A stretch of 64,000 nt of DNA, taken from positions 62,001-126,000 of the forward strand of contig NC_016479.1 of NCBI RefSeq assembly GCF_000227115.2, read 5' to 3'. Position numbers and translations under genes: made by a program. Below are positions 1 through 11,039 of this stretch, piece by piece. The notes below the pieces were generated by a model, which was given only the letters and a program-made list of their open reading frames with translations, ran no database searches and had not been told where the DNA came from. How positions within the stretch are numbered: the stretch's first letter is position 1; the number at the start of each line of letters is the position of its first letter. Source of the stretch: Naumovozyma dairenensis CBS 421. Taxonomy: Eukaryota > Ascomycota > Saccharomycetes > Saccharomycetales > Saccharomycetaceae.

Positions 1-289
1 CCCTCCAATCCCAAATAATTATGATTGAAAAATCTTTCAAGCCAAGTGACATTTCTTCTTCAAAAATTGGTCTTATATACTTTCCACAGAGCGTCAAAGC
101 GTCAAAAATCGGAGACTCAAATCTCTTAGACAGTTTTGAAGTAGTTTGCAAGGACATTTCTATTAAAGACATTTGAACTTCGATACTCGAACAAATGATG
201 CAGATTTTTATTTACTATTTCAACATATAACTCTGGATTTATAATTTGATCTATTTTGAAAGAACCTCTGTGCTTGAAAGGAACCTTTA

Positions 290-2200
290 ATGACTGAATT
301 GGTAATTGGCACCGCCGCCGCTGCCACCACTACTGCCACTGCCTCAATGGCTAGTGTTGATATACAGCATGAACCAGGGAAGAGTATTTATTCAGGACGG
401 GATTCTGACGATCCTGTCTCTCAAATCAATACTGATGCCTTTAGTATGGGTAAAAAAGAAAAGAGGAACAAGAAGGTAAAGTCTCTATCATCAGAAGACA
501 ATGACAATGACAATGAAAAGGAGAAGGAAAAGAAGAAGAAGAAGAAGAAGAAGAAGAAGAAGGGGAAAGAAACTAGGCAAAAACATAAAGATACTAAGAC
601 CATTGATGTATCAATTAAAGATTTCTCCAAACGATTAAATGTTCGAGGATTAAGTAGAAAGGATATTAAATTGAATTTGAAAGAAATGTCTAATTATTAT
701 GAAAACAGTGAGATGCAAATTGATAACAAGTTACTGAATAGTGAATTAACATGGTTAGATGATATTCCATATTTTAAACAATTAAGGACGATTCGATATG
801 ACGATGAGAATGAAAATGGGCATAGAAATCAATATAATAAATTATTGCATGATACAATTGAAATTTATCTGAAGAGAATTGGTAGAAATTTTGAAAATAT
901 TGCAAAAGAAAGTAATGAAATTTTACATATTAAAATAGAAAAATATGAGAAAGAATGGGAATTGAAAAATGGTGGTCCATTATCTGATATTCCTAAACAA
1001 ATAGAAATTGAAGTTATTAAAGCATTGAAACAAAAGAAAACATTGGAAGAATATGATGAAGAGTTATTGAAGAAAATAACCGCTTATCAGAGATTCAAAG
1101 AATTGCAAGCTGATCTTAATACAGGGAAGAAAAAATTAGAGATGGACCATTTTCCGGTAGTTTATACGTTACCTGGTACACCTGAATTTGAATATTTATC
1201 AAATAGTATACGACTAATATCACAAAGAAGAACTATATGTTTTACTATTGATGTGGAAGCCTTTGAATTAAATAATGATATTATTACAGAATTCGGTATA
1301 TCAATTTATGATCCTCGTGAGAATTTTTTCTCAATGACACCAATAATAAAAACGTACCATTTAATTGTTAAAGAAGTGTTAGCATTAAGGAATTGTAAAT
1401 GGATATGTGATTATAAAGATTGTTATTTAAATGGAGAAAGTTTAGTGCTGACATTAAATCAATGTGTTGAATTTATTCAAAGTTTGATCAATTATTATAT
1501 GATTCCAAAGACTGAAGAAGATAGGACGTGGTCTAGAGCTTTTATTGGACATCATGTTCAAGGAGATCTTGAATGGTTGAATAAAATTGGTATAATAATC
1601 CCCGAGGAAGATATTAATTATGATCTCTTAAATTGCTCTATTAAACGTAATAGTTTCAAATATTTTGCATTGGATACAGAATTACTTTACAAAAGAACGT
1701 ATGGTGAAATTAGTTGTAATTTAGGGAAAATATTAAGATTACTGGAAATTCCTCATGCTTTCTTACACAATGCTGGGAATGATTCGTATTATACTTTACA
1801 ACTATTATTGAAATTGTGTGATTTTAATTTTAGAAACGAGAAAAACTTGGATGATTTAAAATTAATTGGTATTAAAATTAGGAATTGGATTAAACGTGAA
1901 AAAGATGAACCTAAAGTGGTGCCCTTGTCGTATGCCATATCTGTCATTGAAGCAAGTACTATACCTACAAGATCTAATAAAGATAAAACAGGAGAGGAGG
2001 AGGAGGAGGAAGAAGAAGAAGAAGAAGCTGTAATGATAATTCAACCTAAGGAAGGTGCCACTGAAAGTAGAGGTAAAGGCAAAGGTAGGCGACCAAAAAG
2101 AGTTAGAATAAGGAAGCAAAAGGATTTAGTTGCACAAACAGAATTTGGTGGCTCGAAATGGTTTTCAAGGGCTAAAGATGCATTTATGAGTACATTATAG
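290..2200 (+). CDS. GFD2: GFD2/YDR514C-like DEDDh-fold protein
   Basis: 636-residue protein starting at an ATG. The first 100 residues are low complexity, with a long Lys/Glu run from AAG/GAA repeats near 520-560. From about residue 315 an RNase H-like exonuclease fold is visible: D321-V-E323 gives the DxE motif, D426 lies in a GDLEWL context, and H493-x-A-x-x-D498 gives the third motif, so all DEDDh residues are present. An acidic run (residues 566-576) and a basic tail follow. In S. cerevisiae the family has two members, Gfd2 (linked to mRNA export through Dbp5/Gle1 genetics) and YDR514C, each beside a glutaredoxin gene as here. Orientation and neighbours match both YCL036W-YCL035C and YDR514C-YDR513W, so the ohnolog name is uncertain. 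Nuclease activity is inferred from motifs only. Confidence 0.85.
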   Translation: MTELVIGTAAAATTTATASMASVDIQHEPGKSIYSGRDSDDPVSQINTDAFSMGKKEKRNKKVKSLSSEDNDNDNEKEKEKKKKKKKKKKKGKETRQKHKDTKTIDVSIKDFSKRLNVRGLSRKDIKLNLKEMSNYYENSEMQIDNKLLNSELTWLDDIPYFKQLRTIRYDDENENGHRNQYNKLLHDTIEIYLKRIGRNFENIAKESNEILHIKIEKYEKEWELKNGGPLSDIPKQIEIEVIKALKQKKTLEEYDEELLKKITAYQRFKELQADLNTGKKKLEMDHFPVVYTLPGTPEFEYLSNSIRLISQRRTICFTIDVEAFELNNDIITEFGISIYDPRENFFSMTPIIKTYHLIVKEVLALRNCKWICDYKDCYLNGESLVLTLNQCVEFIQSLINYYMIPKTEEDRTWSRAFIGHHVQGDLEWLNKIGIIIPEEDINYDLLNCSIKRNSFKYFALDTELLYKRTYGEISCNLGKILRLLEIPHAFLHNAGNDSYYTLQLLLKLCDFNFRNEKNLDDLKLIGIKIRNWIKREKDEPKVVPLSYAISVIEASTIPTRSNKDKTGEEEEEEEEEEEAVMIIQPKEGATESRGKGKGRRPKRVRIRKQKDLVAQTEFGGSKWFSRAKDAFMSTL

Positions 2201-2437
2201 AGAATAATCATAAAATAAAAATATACTTCTTTCTATGAAGTGTATCTTGCATACAGTAATATGTTTAAACATAAAAAAATATATATTTTCGTTTAATCAG
2301 CCCACGTGTAGAGTAAGCTATACATATGTGCATATTTATTTATAGACTACACATGAATGCGAATAATAGTCGTTAATAATAGAAAGAAAAAGAAGTGAAA
2401 TGAGAGAAAAGGAAATGAGACAAAATAGACTGATCAA

Positions 2438-3019
<582 letters not shown>

Positions 3020-3082
3020 TTATAAGTTACTATTATATTTAATTATATAATTGGGTGGCAAATGGAAAAATGACGATAATAT

Positions 3083-3112
3083 CCCCTAACGTCGCCAATA
3101 TTAAATAAGGGG
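3083..3112 (-). promoter_or_regulatory. pair of stress response elements upstream of GRX
   Basis: CCCCT at 3083-3087 and AGGGG at 3108-3112 form two inverted STRE cores (Msn2/Msn4 sites) about 320-345 bases before the glutaredoxin ATG. Glutaredoxin genes are stress-induced in S. cerevisiae. Five-base cores occur by chance, so this is suggestive only. Confidence 0.35.
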
Positions 3113-3320
3113 GAGTGGGTTGGCCGACAGCGGGGACGGATCTACCCAGAATCTGGCTGGCGGGGTGGACGGAATCTCCACCCACGGGCTCACACGCGGG
3201 CTGAGAGCTCTTTGAAAGAGCGTCGTCGATAAGGGCCGGGCTTTTTCAGTTGGTCCCGCCCGGGTTTACGCTGGTCCGCGTTACGGGTGCTTAGCTTGGC
3301 TAGGCTTGTCCATACTAGGC
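3100..3320. other. GC-rich island in gene-free DNA
   Basis: About 220 bases that are clearly richer in G and C than the flanks, with many GGG/CCC runs and short palindromes, for example GCTCTTTGAAAGAGC near 3208-3222. No protein-like frame was recognised. It lies between the glutaredoxin promoter and the decayed Y' helicase. It could be promoter DNA, a structured RNA or subtelomeric remnant; I cannot tell which. Confidence 0.4.
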
Positions 3321-3779
3321 AAAGTTAAATTACGCTAGGAAACGTCGATGATGTGAACAAGTTTTTAACGAAGTATGTGCTGAGGGATGCATAATGACAC
3401 TACATATATGTTAATCTTCTATTAAGTAAGCAATCTAGGCTGGAATGAAAGACTTCCATGTTACAACCTTTACTTAAGTTTTTGGAGCATTTAGGTGAAA
3501 TATTTTTAAGCTCTTAATCAAGAGGACACTCACGCCATTGTTAGACTTTGTTCATTCAACTTCTGAATCAAGTATTGTATGAGAAATTTTCCTGTATATA
3601 TCACAGATGGTTTATTCAAGTACTTATACTTCACTCCGTAAGTGCGATATATATACAGGTATCGAGTAGAGTGAACTTAAGATTTCGTGTAGACTACATG
3701 CAGTTATAAGTTCTTTTAAGGGAGGTTGCTTATATAAATAATATCTGAATGTTGTGAACTATATATAATACAACGCGAC

Positions 3780-6400
3780 GTAAATTCCATCGCTTGCTCA
3801 CTTCTGAAGCATACAAACGGGAAAAGTCGACCTGAAGCGACAACTTTAAGAATATAGAGAAGCAAGAGCCGTTTCTCTACGGTAAATCTTCTTGACTTTC
3901 TAATCTTCTCTTCAGACGCCAGATCACCATGACCCCATTCAGAGTCTTGTTTAAGACACAACTTCTCGACAGTCACGCTCTCCTTGCAAATATCAATAAT
4001 CTTGCATTTACTATCAGAGTCCATAAACTTATCCACCAACTTTTCCACTTCAGCATCAGCGACCGTAAAGCTTTCAAACATTTGGAACTTCTCAACAATG
4101 AGCTGAAAGGAATTTGATTGACTAGATCATAGCGCAAAATTATATTTCGCTCGACATCATAAGCTTATTCATCTCGTTATCGTAACAAATAAACTTCATA
4201 GGCTTAACCATACCCTTCTCACCAGTAATGCCGATCGTCAGCACCACCTCCCAAGCAAAATTAAAATTAACCTGTGGTATTAAAGTGGAACTACCTCCTC
4301 AGTAAGATTTCGTAATCTCCAAATTATGCAACTGACCAACGGCAATCAAACCGAAAATACAATCTTGATAAATGTTACACCAGTTATTAACCAACCAGAC
4401 AAGATCCTCTGAACCTAGATCGTTAAAGGTACCAACATAAACATCATAGAATAAACTCTCTCTTTTCAACAGCAGTACCAGTAACAAATAGATGGCTGAT
4501 GATATTACAGTTAATACCATAGGAAGACAAACTGAGCTTCATATTGGATAACAAAGATACGTAAGGTCCCGACAAAAACGACACAGTTTTCTTGTCAGCA
4601 TAAGATAATGTTACCAGAGTAATTTGAAACAACGCAGTTTTATCATACCCAGGAAGGGCTTGAATGGGAATAATCTGGGTACTGGATAAGTAAATTTCCA
4701 CAGCAACATCAAAATTGACCTTCTCTGAATTCGAAATCCTTCCCATACAGCTTCTTAGCGGCCAAAAATAAATCTCTGATGGATCCATTCGACGAAAAGT
4801 ATTTCTTGACGTACGCATTCTTAACTACAGCAGACTCACTATTAGCCCTGTCTTTGTCATAACCAAGCCCTAACCAATTTTGCCAGGTACTATTGACTAA
4901 AAAAGCATATTTCTCCTCCAACGATGCATCTGCACCAACTTTACTGTCAACATCGTTACCGTAAATAACTTGATCAGTTACAGCAGAATGACCAGCTAGT
5001 CTTTCTTTTATATTCATAACATCCATATCTTCACCTTCAATCTTGATATATTCACGAACTAGCCTTGATCATTCCATGTCTCAACTCTCTAAAAGACACC
5101 CTCGAACGTCTATCAATAGACATTGGATAAAGGTTCCAAAAAAATAGAATTTATGATAATTCATTAATTAATGAGAAATAGTGTCGACAAAACACAAATG
5201 AGTTCAAAACATTATTAGAATATTGAGATGAGTCAAAATCATCTTCTGAATCACCATCTTCAACAGGTGGAGCCAAAAAAATTTTCAAAAAGTTGCGCTC
5301 ACATCCTCCCTCAGTTTCATTGAACAAATCCCTTTTCATACCGATCGTAATCTTGGCCAAGAGAAGGTTTAAGAATAGCTCTTACCACAAAAATATAATG
5401 GAACAAATAAGAGCGCTTCTTACCTAAACTTTTGCACATGAAATTAGCTCGTCTAGTTTTGGAATAGGAGGCAATAATATCAAAGCGACGAGAGTTTGGA
5501 TCAATAAATAAATTTCTTTCAGTGCCGGCATACCTCAAAATTAACATGCCAGGAAATCCGTAGGGACCACCGAAGAAAAATAAACTACCCACATAACGCA
5601 AACTCCCATATGAGCTGCAGTCTTTGCAATAGCTTCAAAAGACCAGACTTAATAAAATATTCACGTAAAATCTTCAATACAATCATCATACCTGGCAACT
5701 GCATTGGCATAAAGTTCTTGAATGTAAGATCTAGAGAATCTCTTCCCCAGAAATCAACACCGCGTCAGGTTTACAAACTTTGACGTTGAACTTGGTGTAA
5801 TCTTGATAAGCAGTTGCCAATTTGTGATACGTATTCTTGGTCCAATTCCAAGGTTCACTAACATTAGTAAAGAAAATCTCATTAGCTTTAGCATCACCAA
5901 CAATAGCACCATGGTGAACGTATCTATATAAAACAGAATAAGTAGCCAAGGCTCTTATGGAGTCAACAAATTGACGATATCCATTTAAATCATGGAGGGC
6001 AGGATAAGCCAAGAAAACATCGGTCGGCGTTAGCAACAGTAAATCACAATGAAGGCGAAGACCAGATAATAGTTTTTGATAAACCAGTTAGCCTTGAAAT
6101 CTACCGAGTTTGGAAGATCAGTTAATTCGGCAGAGTCAATATCTTGAGCTAAAAATAATTGAGGGAAAGCTTCAATTAGGTAAACAAAAGGGGCAGCTAA
6201 ACACCAGAATATTTTTGGATGGTTGGAACTTGAAGGTCGTTTGGAAAGACTTCACCACAACTTTGATTATGGAATGAACATAGGTCTGGACGACGATGGC
6301 ATTGGAAGGACAACTTATGAGTAGATTCCATGAATTGAGCTTTGATTTGATGGCCTTGGTGTAAAATAGATAAATCTGATTCGGTGAACTACATTTCACC
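3780..6400 (-). pseudogene. decayed subtelomeric Y'-type helicase
   Basis: Successive frames on this strand, broken by stops and frameshifts, line up in order with the helicase of S. cerevisiae telomeric Y' elements. Going along the protein: a segment at 6031-5731 (…NVSEPWNWTKNTYHKLA…), one at 5600-5330 (…AGTERNLFIDPNSRRF…), one at 5026-4709 (…TWQNWLGLGYDKD…), one at 4818-4520 (…VEIYLSSTQIIPIQALPGY…) and one at 4520-4299 (…GTFNDLGSEDLVWL…), then a region at 4081-3840 after the ATPase core. The Walker A loop reads GYDKT at about 4645 where Y' has GYGKT, and the DE of the DExH box reads GQ (AVGQLHNLE, about 4325). Both catalytic motifs are therefore lost, as is the C-terminal half. No intact helicase can be made. 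Family assignment is from recall of the Y' protein; a search would settle it. Confidence 0.85.
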
Positions 6401-7238
6401 GAGCTTCATTACTTGGTCTCACATTTCCTAATGTGGTTCATCTTACTATTTATGAAAGACGTATTACGTTAAGGTATTAGCTCAATCAAACTCAATATTA
6501 GCTATTATGGATTCATAAAACTGTCAACTCTATGGTACTTGCGGAGTTTGTTAACCCAATGTCATCGATGAAAGCCATTATAATTATGTACGTAAGGGAA
6601 AGCCCCTTTACAATGGACCTAATTAGGACCCATTCTAAGACACATTTTCCAAGTTAAAAGTCCTAAACGGTTTATTTGTCGGCGGAGGAGTTGATTGAGT
6701 CAACTAAAATGAACTAACTACTGTCCGTATTAAGACTTGCAACATGAAGAAATATCTTTGGAATATTTCTCATTGTTTCCATGGTAGAGAAAATTTCAAG
6801 TATGGCTTTCACCCGACAGCATTGGGTTGGAACACATCCGAATTGCAATTACCATAGGGAGTTTCCATAAAAAGATTCTAACGTTACTGTTATTTGATAT
6901 TGATTGTTGCCCTTTTGTAAAGGTATCCAGGTTTTTTATTTATATATCGCAGATTCTGTTACTTTATGGGTGGGTGGCAGTATGTCGAAATCCCGCGATG
7001 GAAACGTTAATAAACGTTTAGGGTTTATTTAGACCTATTTAGGGCTTAGAGTAGATTGTTGCTATTTCCTGTTTGGGCGATACTTTTGTCTTCTGCGTGC
7101 CTTCCCCGCAGTACATATTTCTACTTTTTTTCCTTAGGTTCCATCCCAATTAGGTAGCATACTGACTCGTATTTCCTTATTTGGTTACGTCTGAGAAATA
7201 ATGGAGAAATCTGTAATATGCAACAACTACAATAATAA
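6401..7238. other. gene-free stretch, part of subtelomere-like relic zone
   Basis: No convincing coding frame. It holds the two TTAGGG motifs and a GGGTGGGTGG run near 6967-6977. The short open frames here show no recognisable family. Confidence 0.4.
7018..7044 (+). promoter_or_regulatory. two TTAGGG motifs (Tbf1-type)
   Basis: TTAGGG occurs at 7018-7023 and 7039-7044. In yeasts TTAGGG is the Tbf1 core and is typical of subtelomeric repeats, but Tbf1 also binds many promoters. Its position beside the Y' relic is what makes it worth noting. Confidence 0.4.
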
Positions 7239-7960
7239 TTACAAAACTATTTCATTCAAATATAAATACACAATGGGTTCCCACTTTACGTACAGAACTT
7301 TTCCCCCATCTTCTTTTTTAGTTGCTTCAAAATCAGAGCCTAAAATATCTATACCATCGTCTCTTGAAATATTATCAGTCATCCTTAACACAGCTTGTGG
7401 AGGAGAATTGATAATTCCCGTATGATGAAGCTTGTGGGTTAACTCTACAGTAATAAAACCGTACGTCTCTTTATATCCAAAGAGGAAGCTTGACTGGCAT
7501 TGAGAAGTATAAAATCTCTACCATTTCCACTAGTAATATCTTGACGACATTTAAATGAGGCATTTCGTTTATCATGACTAGAACCTGAAGGCTTATAAGA
7601 GATATTACTACGTAGTTCTACGCCAGTAATGCGATTGATATCGCTTTTCATCCTCCCATATAAGTTTTGGAGCTCAACACCACTTGGTTCAAATGGAAGA
7701 TCGAAAGTACTATAAGGGATAGTTGCTACGATGTCAAGACATAGATTGTCCTAGAGTATTTTAGTCGACAAAATCTCGAGTACTTCATTGTAAAGAGTGG
7801 ATTGAAACCTTTTCATATCTCTCCATTCTTTTTTTGTCCCAAGACAAATCAGTGGATGGACCTAAGATATCGTCATACTTTGCGTATTGACTTGCAGCCT
7901 AACGATGTTTCCTAAAATGGGAGTAGAAGTACCTATTTTCTAAACCCGTTAAAAACCAAA
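7239..7960 (-). pseudogene. unidentified decayed protein-coding frame
   Basis: Two overlapping frames on this strand read like protein and join by one frameshift near 7480: the first (7741-7445) contains IPYSTFDLPFEPSG and INRITGVELR, the second (about 7480-7239) contains ETYGFITVELTHKL and ILGSDFEATKKEDGG and ends at a TAA at 7239-7241. Upstream, 7900-7790 has DDILGPSTDLSWDKK before stops. The alternating strand/helix pattern with a conserved-looking ITG…L could be KH-like, but I do not recognise the family. It sits between the Y' relic and LSB5. Confidence 0.5.
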
Positions 7961-8951
7961 AATAATACCTTGGAGAGTTTTACCAATATAATATAAAATA
8001 GGTGCAATAATGTGCTTTTAACAGTAAATTGAGTCCAAATTTTTTATTTATTATTTTAATTTCTATATATCAAAATCCAATAAAAAAGAATAATTTATAC
8101 CTACCGCTCGCTATATTTCATAAAGCTTATTATCATTAAAATAGAAAATGTGGTATATTTTATGTCAAGATATCCAGAATTAACAATATTTCCAAGATAG
8201 TTCTTTTATTTGGTTATATTATCCCTAATTTAAAAGAATTACCGTCGTTTAGAATGTGTCATCCTGAGAATGGACCGCAGTCCTTATATGTTGCCCAAAT
8301 AGGAATATTTGCTTGAAAAGAAATAAAAATCGTAGCGCTAAAACATGTCTATATGCAAGTTTTGGGGACTTCCTTTTTGGGAAATATGTAAACAAACCCA
8401 GACACCCAGTCTCTTAAGCTTGGGTTTCTTGTTCTTGTCAACTTTAGGAGGGTAACACCTGCTCTGATATATACAGTTAAAGGAATCAGAATGGTTTAAA
8501 GAAAGAAGATTTTTGTAAATTTTATTTTATTATACATATGATCATGGAATATTCATAATTTAATAAGAACAATATAGATATACCTATATATTTGTATATA
8601 TATATACTCTTTTTATTCTAGCCCTGGTGGTTACAATCGGAAGAAGAGTCTTTTACATTCTTACCCGGAGGACAGTTCTTTCTATTGCTAGGGTTTAAGC
8701 CAGTTGCCCTACCCTACGGTCTCATGAGCCCTGACAGACACATACCTTCAGAAATGGACTCAAAACGGGAGAAAACCAGGGACCCTGAAATGAAATATGG
8801 ACGTCAAAACAAGAGTAGACAGTATTTAAATCATACGTACATTATAGATATAGCAGTTTATTATCTATCAATTCACAGTATTTTTAGGCTCTATCATTTA
8901 CCACCTTACCTAGAGTAGAAAATAACGGGATATTAAACACATAAATAAAGA
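7961..8951. other. gene-free stretch before LSB5
   Basis: AT-rich DNA with no recognisable gene. Near 8397-8411 the C-rich run CCCAGACACCCAG resembles two copies of a CACCCAGA-type telomere unit known from Naumovozyma castellii; one short match is weak evidence. The last 100-200 bases presumably contain the LSB5 promoter. Confidence 0.35.
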
Positions 8952-10124
8952 ATGGGTTTCCTAACAGATCATCCGCATACAGCCATTTCAGAAATAATCT
9001 TCAGGATTGTTTCTAGTGAAGATTACCCATTAGAAGTAGAACTAACCACATTAATTGACTTGATCGATGATAACCGTAAGGCAAATGACTACAATTATAC
9101 AATAAATCAAGAAGAAGCCGCTAGAGCCATCAGGAAAAGGTTAAAATACGGTAACTCAATACAACAAAACAGATCCTTGGATTTGTTAGATTTAATCATT
9201 ACACAAAATATAAAATATTCCACTTTATTTAATGATACAAAATTATTGAAATTATTGGAATCAATTGCTAAAAGTGATGATTCTAAGATGAATCTCGATA
9301 CAAAATTCGTTAAGAGAACCATATCATATATGAAATCTTGGAATTCTTACCTATTGGAATCTGGTCTAAGTAATTCAAGATGTTTCCATGAACTATATCT
9401 ATTATCAAATGATTTGAAAAATCAGAAAATACGAACAACTAGCAACTCCAATACTACTAATAAGACGAAGAAACAATCATCAAGAACAAGATCAAGAACA
9501 AGATCGAAAAAATCAAATTTCTTAAATGATTCAGCTGATGAATCTGTTTATACTTCATCCCCATTCGGTTCCTCTTCCACTACCATAGCATCAGCAAGGA
9601 ATCAAAATAAGACAACTTTACAAAATGCTGATCGTAAATATAGAATCCCTCATATTGATTTGAAAAAAGAGGGTCCCAAGATTAGTTTAATCATTAGTAA
9701 TTCATTAGCTGCTGCGGTAGCATTACAAAACTCTTTAATTATCTTACCAAAGGATGCAAACGCATTAGATGATGAAAACGCTACCAAGAATTTTATTAAG
9801 GCAAGAGCCATTAGAAGGAAAGTGTTACGATATTTACAATTAGTTACCGAGGGTGAATTCCTTGGTTCCTTGTTGTATGCTAATGATGAATTAGTGAAAG
9901 CATTGACATTATATGATGAAAGAAGTTTTATAACAGACAATAGTGATTCATACAGTGATGAAGAGGATAGTCTAGCCAATTATGATAGTGATAGCGACAG
10001 TGATATTGACAGCGCCAGTAACAGCGACGATGCGGATAGATACAATACAAGAAGAAACGTTACGCCACCTTCAAAACCAATTCAAAAAGATGATGATCCA
10101 TTCGGTGATGCCAATATCATTTAG
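8952..10124 (+). CDS. LSB5: Lsb5 VHS/GAT-like actin-endocytosis adaptor
   Basis: 390 residues, a little longer than S. cerevisiae Lsb5 (354). Residues 1 to about 150 form the helical VHS-type domain (TDHPHTAISEIIFRIVSSED…, NSIQQNRSLDLLDLIITQN). A basic Ser/Arg/Lys linker with RTRSRTRSKKS follows, then a GAT-like helical segment around 240-315 and an acidic Ser/Asp tail ending in a DPF motif, suited to adaptor binding. In S. cerevisiae Lsb5 binds Las17, Sla1 and Arf3 and acts at the cortical actin/endocytic interface. Position next to a divergently read MXR2-STE50 run matches YCL034W. Confidence 0.9.
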   Translation: MGFLTDHPHTAISEIIFRIVSSEDYPLEVELTTLIDLIDDNRKANDYNYTINQEEAARAIRKRLKYGNSIQQNRSLDLLDLIITQNIKYSTLFNDTKLLKLLESIAKSDDSKMNLDTKFVKRTISYMKSWNSYLLESGLSNSRCFHELYLLSNDLKNQKIRTTSNSNTTNKTKKQSSRTRSRTRSKKSNFLNDSADESVYTSSPFGSSSTTIASARNQNKTTLQNADRKYRIPHIDLKKEGPKISLIISNSLAAAVALQNSLIILPKDANALDDENATKNFIKARAIRRKVLRYLQLVTEGEFLGSLLYANDELVKALTLYDERSFITDNSDSYSDEEDSLANYDSDSDSDIDSASNSDDADRYNTRRNVTPPSKPIQKDDDPFGDANII

Positions 10125-10235
10125 AAACAAATTTCGCGAATATTTTGTTTGGAATATAAAATAACAATGTATGATAACATTAAGAAACTAGCAAAAAATA
10201 TATATCGTTATATGTAAGTAGCGTGTATGAATATA

Positions 10236-10778
10236 TTAATCGATTTTACTAAAATTCAAAGAAGCACTATTAACACAATGTCTCTCATCAACGGGCAAAT
10301 TCAATAATTTAGTCCAACCTTCACCCTTAAAGACATGACCTAAATGACCACCACATTTCTTACAAGTAATCTCAATACGTTCTACCCCCATGGAATTATC
10401 CACATGATAATTTAAAGATTTATTACCATATGGTTTATAAAATGATGGCCATCCACAACCAGAATCAAATTTAGTATTACTAGTATATAACGGATTAGAA
10501 CAATTGGCACATGTATATACCCCACTATCCTTATTATGCAAATATTTACCCGTATGGGGTCTCTCGGTTCCCTTATCTCTTAATACATGTAGTTGTTCTG
10601 AAGTCAAATTGGAATTCCAATGATTGTTAGAAGATGAAGATGATGATGACATGGCTGTGATTCTTGTGAAATTTCTAACAAAATGATTTTTACTTTGAAA
10701 TAAATAAATTCCTGTGTTTCTAAACGTAGTTAAATAGTTAATTGGATATGACCTCTTGATAATAATTCTTGATATCAT
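10236..10778 (-). CDS. MXR2: mitochondrial methionine-R-sulfoxide reductase (MsrB)
   Basis: 180 residues. The MsrB fold is clear: GTERPHTG, the zinc cysteines in CANCSNPLY and CKKCGGHLGH, the SGCGWPSF motif and the catalytic Cys in RHCVNSASL near the C-terminus. It reduces methionine-R-sulfoxide in proteins. The first 42 residues are rich in Arg, Ile and Asn with no acid, a mitochondrial presequence; a second in-frame Met at 43 precedes a Ser run and could give a cytosolic form. Convergent with LSB5 as YCL033C in S. cerevisiae. Confidence 0.95.
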   Translation of the reverse strand: MISRIIIKRSYPINYLTTFRNTGIYLFQSKNHFVRNFTRITAMSSSSSSSNNHWNSNLTSEQLHVLRDKGTERPHTGKYLHNKDSGVYTCANCSNPLYTSNTKFDSGCGWPSFYKPYGNKSLNYHVDNSMGVERIEITCKKCGGHLGHVFKGEGWTKLLNLPVDERHCVNSASLNFSKID

Positions 10779-11039
10779 ATATATATATATATATAGCTAT
10801 ATATCCGTTTGAATATATCCATCTGTTTTGTCTCCTCGTCTTTATTAGAAAAGGGTCTTCTTTAATTAATGATTTTGACATATTTTTTTTTTGTTTTCTA
10901 CATAACGTTTATTTAGGAGGTGACACGGTTCTATAACATGACAACCATATCGACTAAGCAATAAGACAAATAATTACAGGTTCAGTAATTGTTGTATTAG
11001 TCCTCATTGATACCTGGTTTACCGTATTACCCAAAAAGA

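Noticed and set aside
421..630. Open frame antisense to GFD2 with poly-Phe
   Set aside because: It is the reverse of the AAG-rich Lys tract.
8685..8918. 77-codon ATG frame before LSB5
   Set aside because: No family, no conserved context; likely chance.
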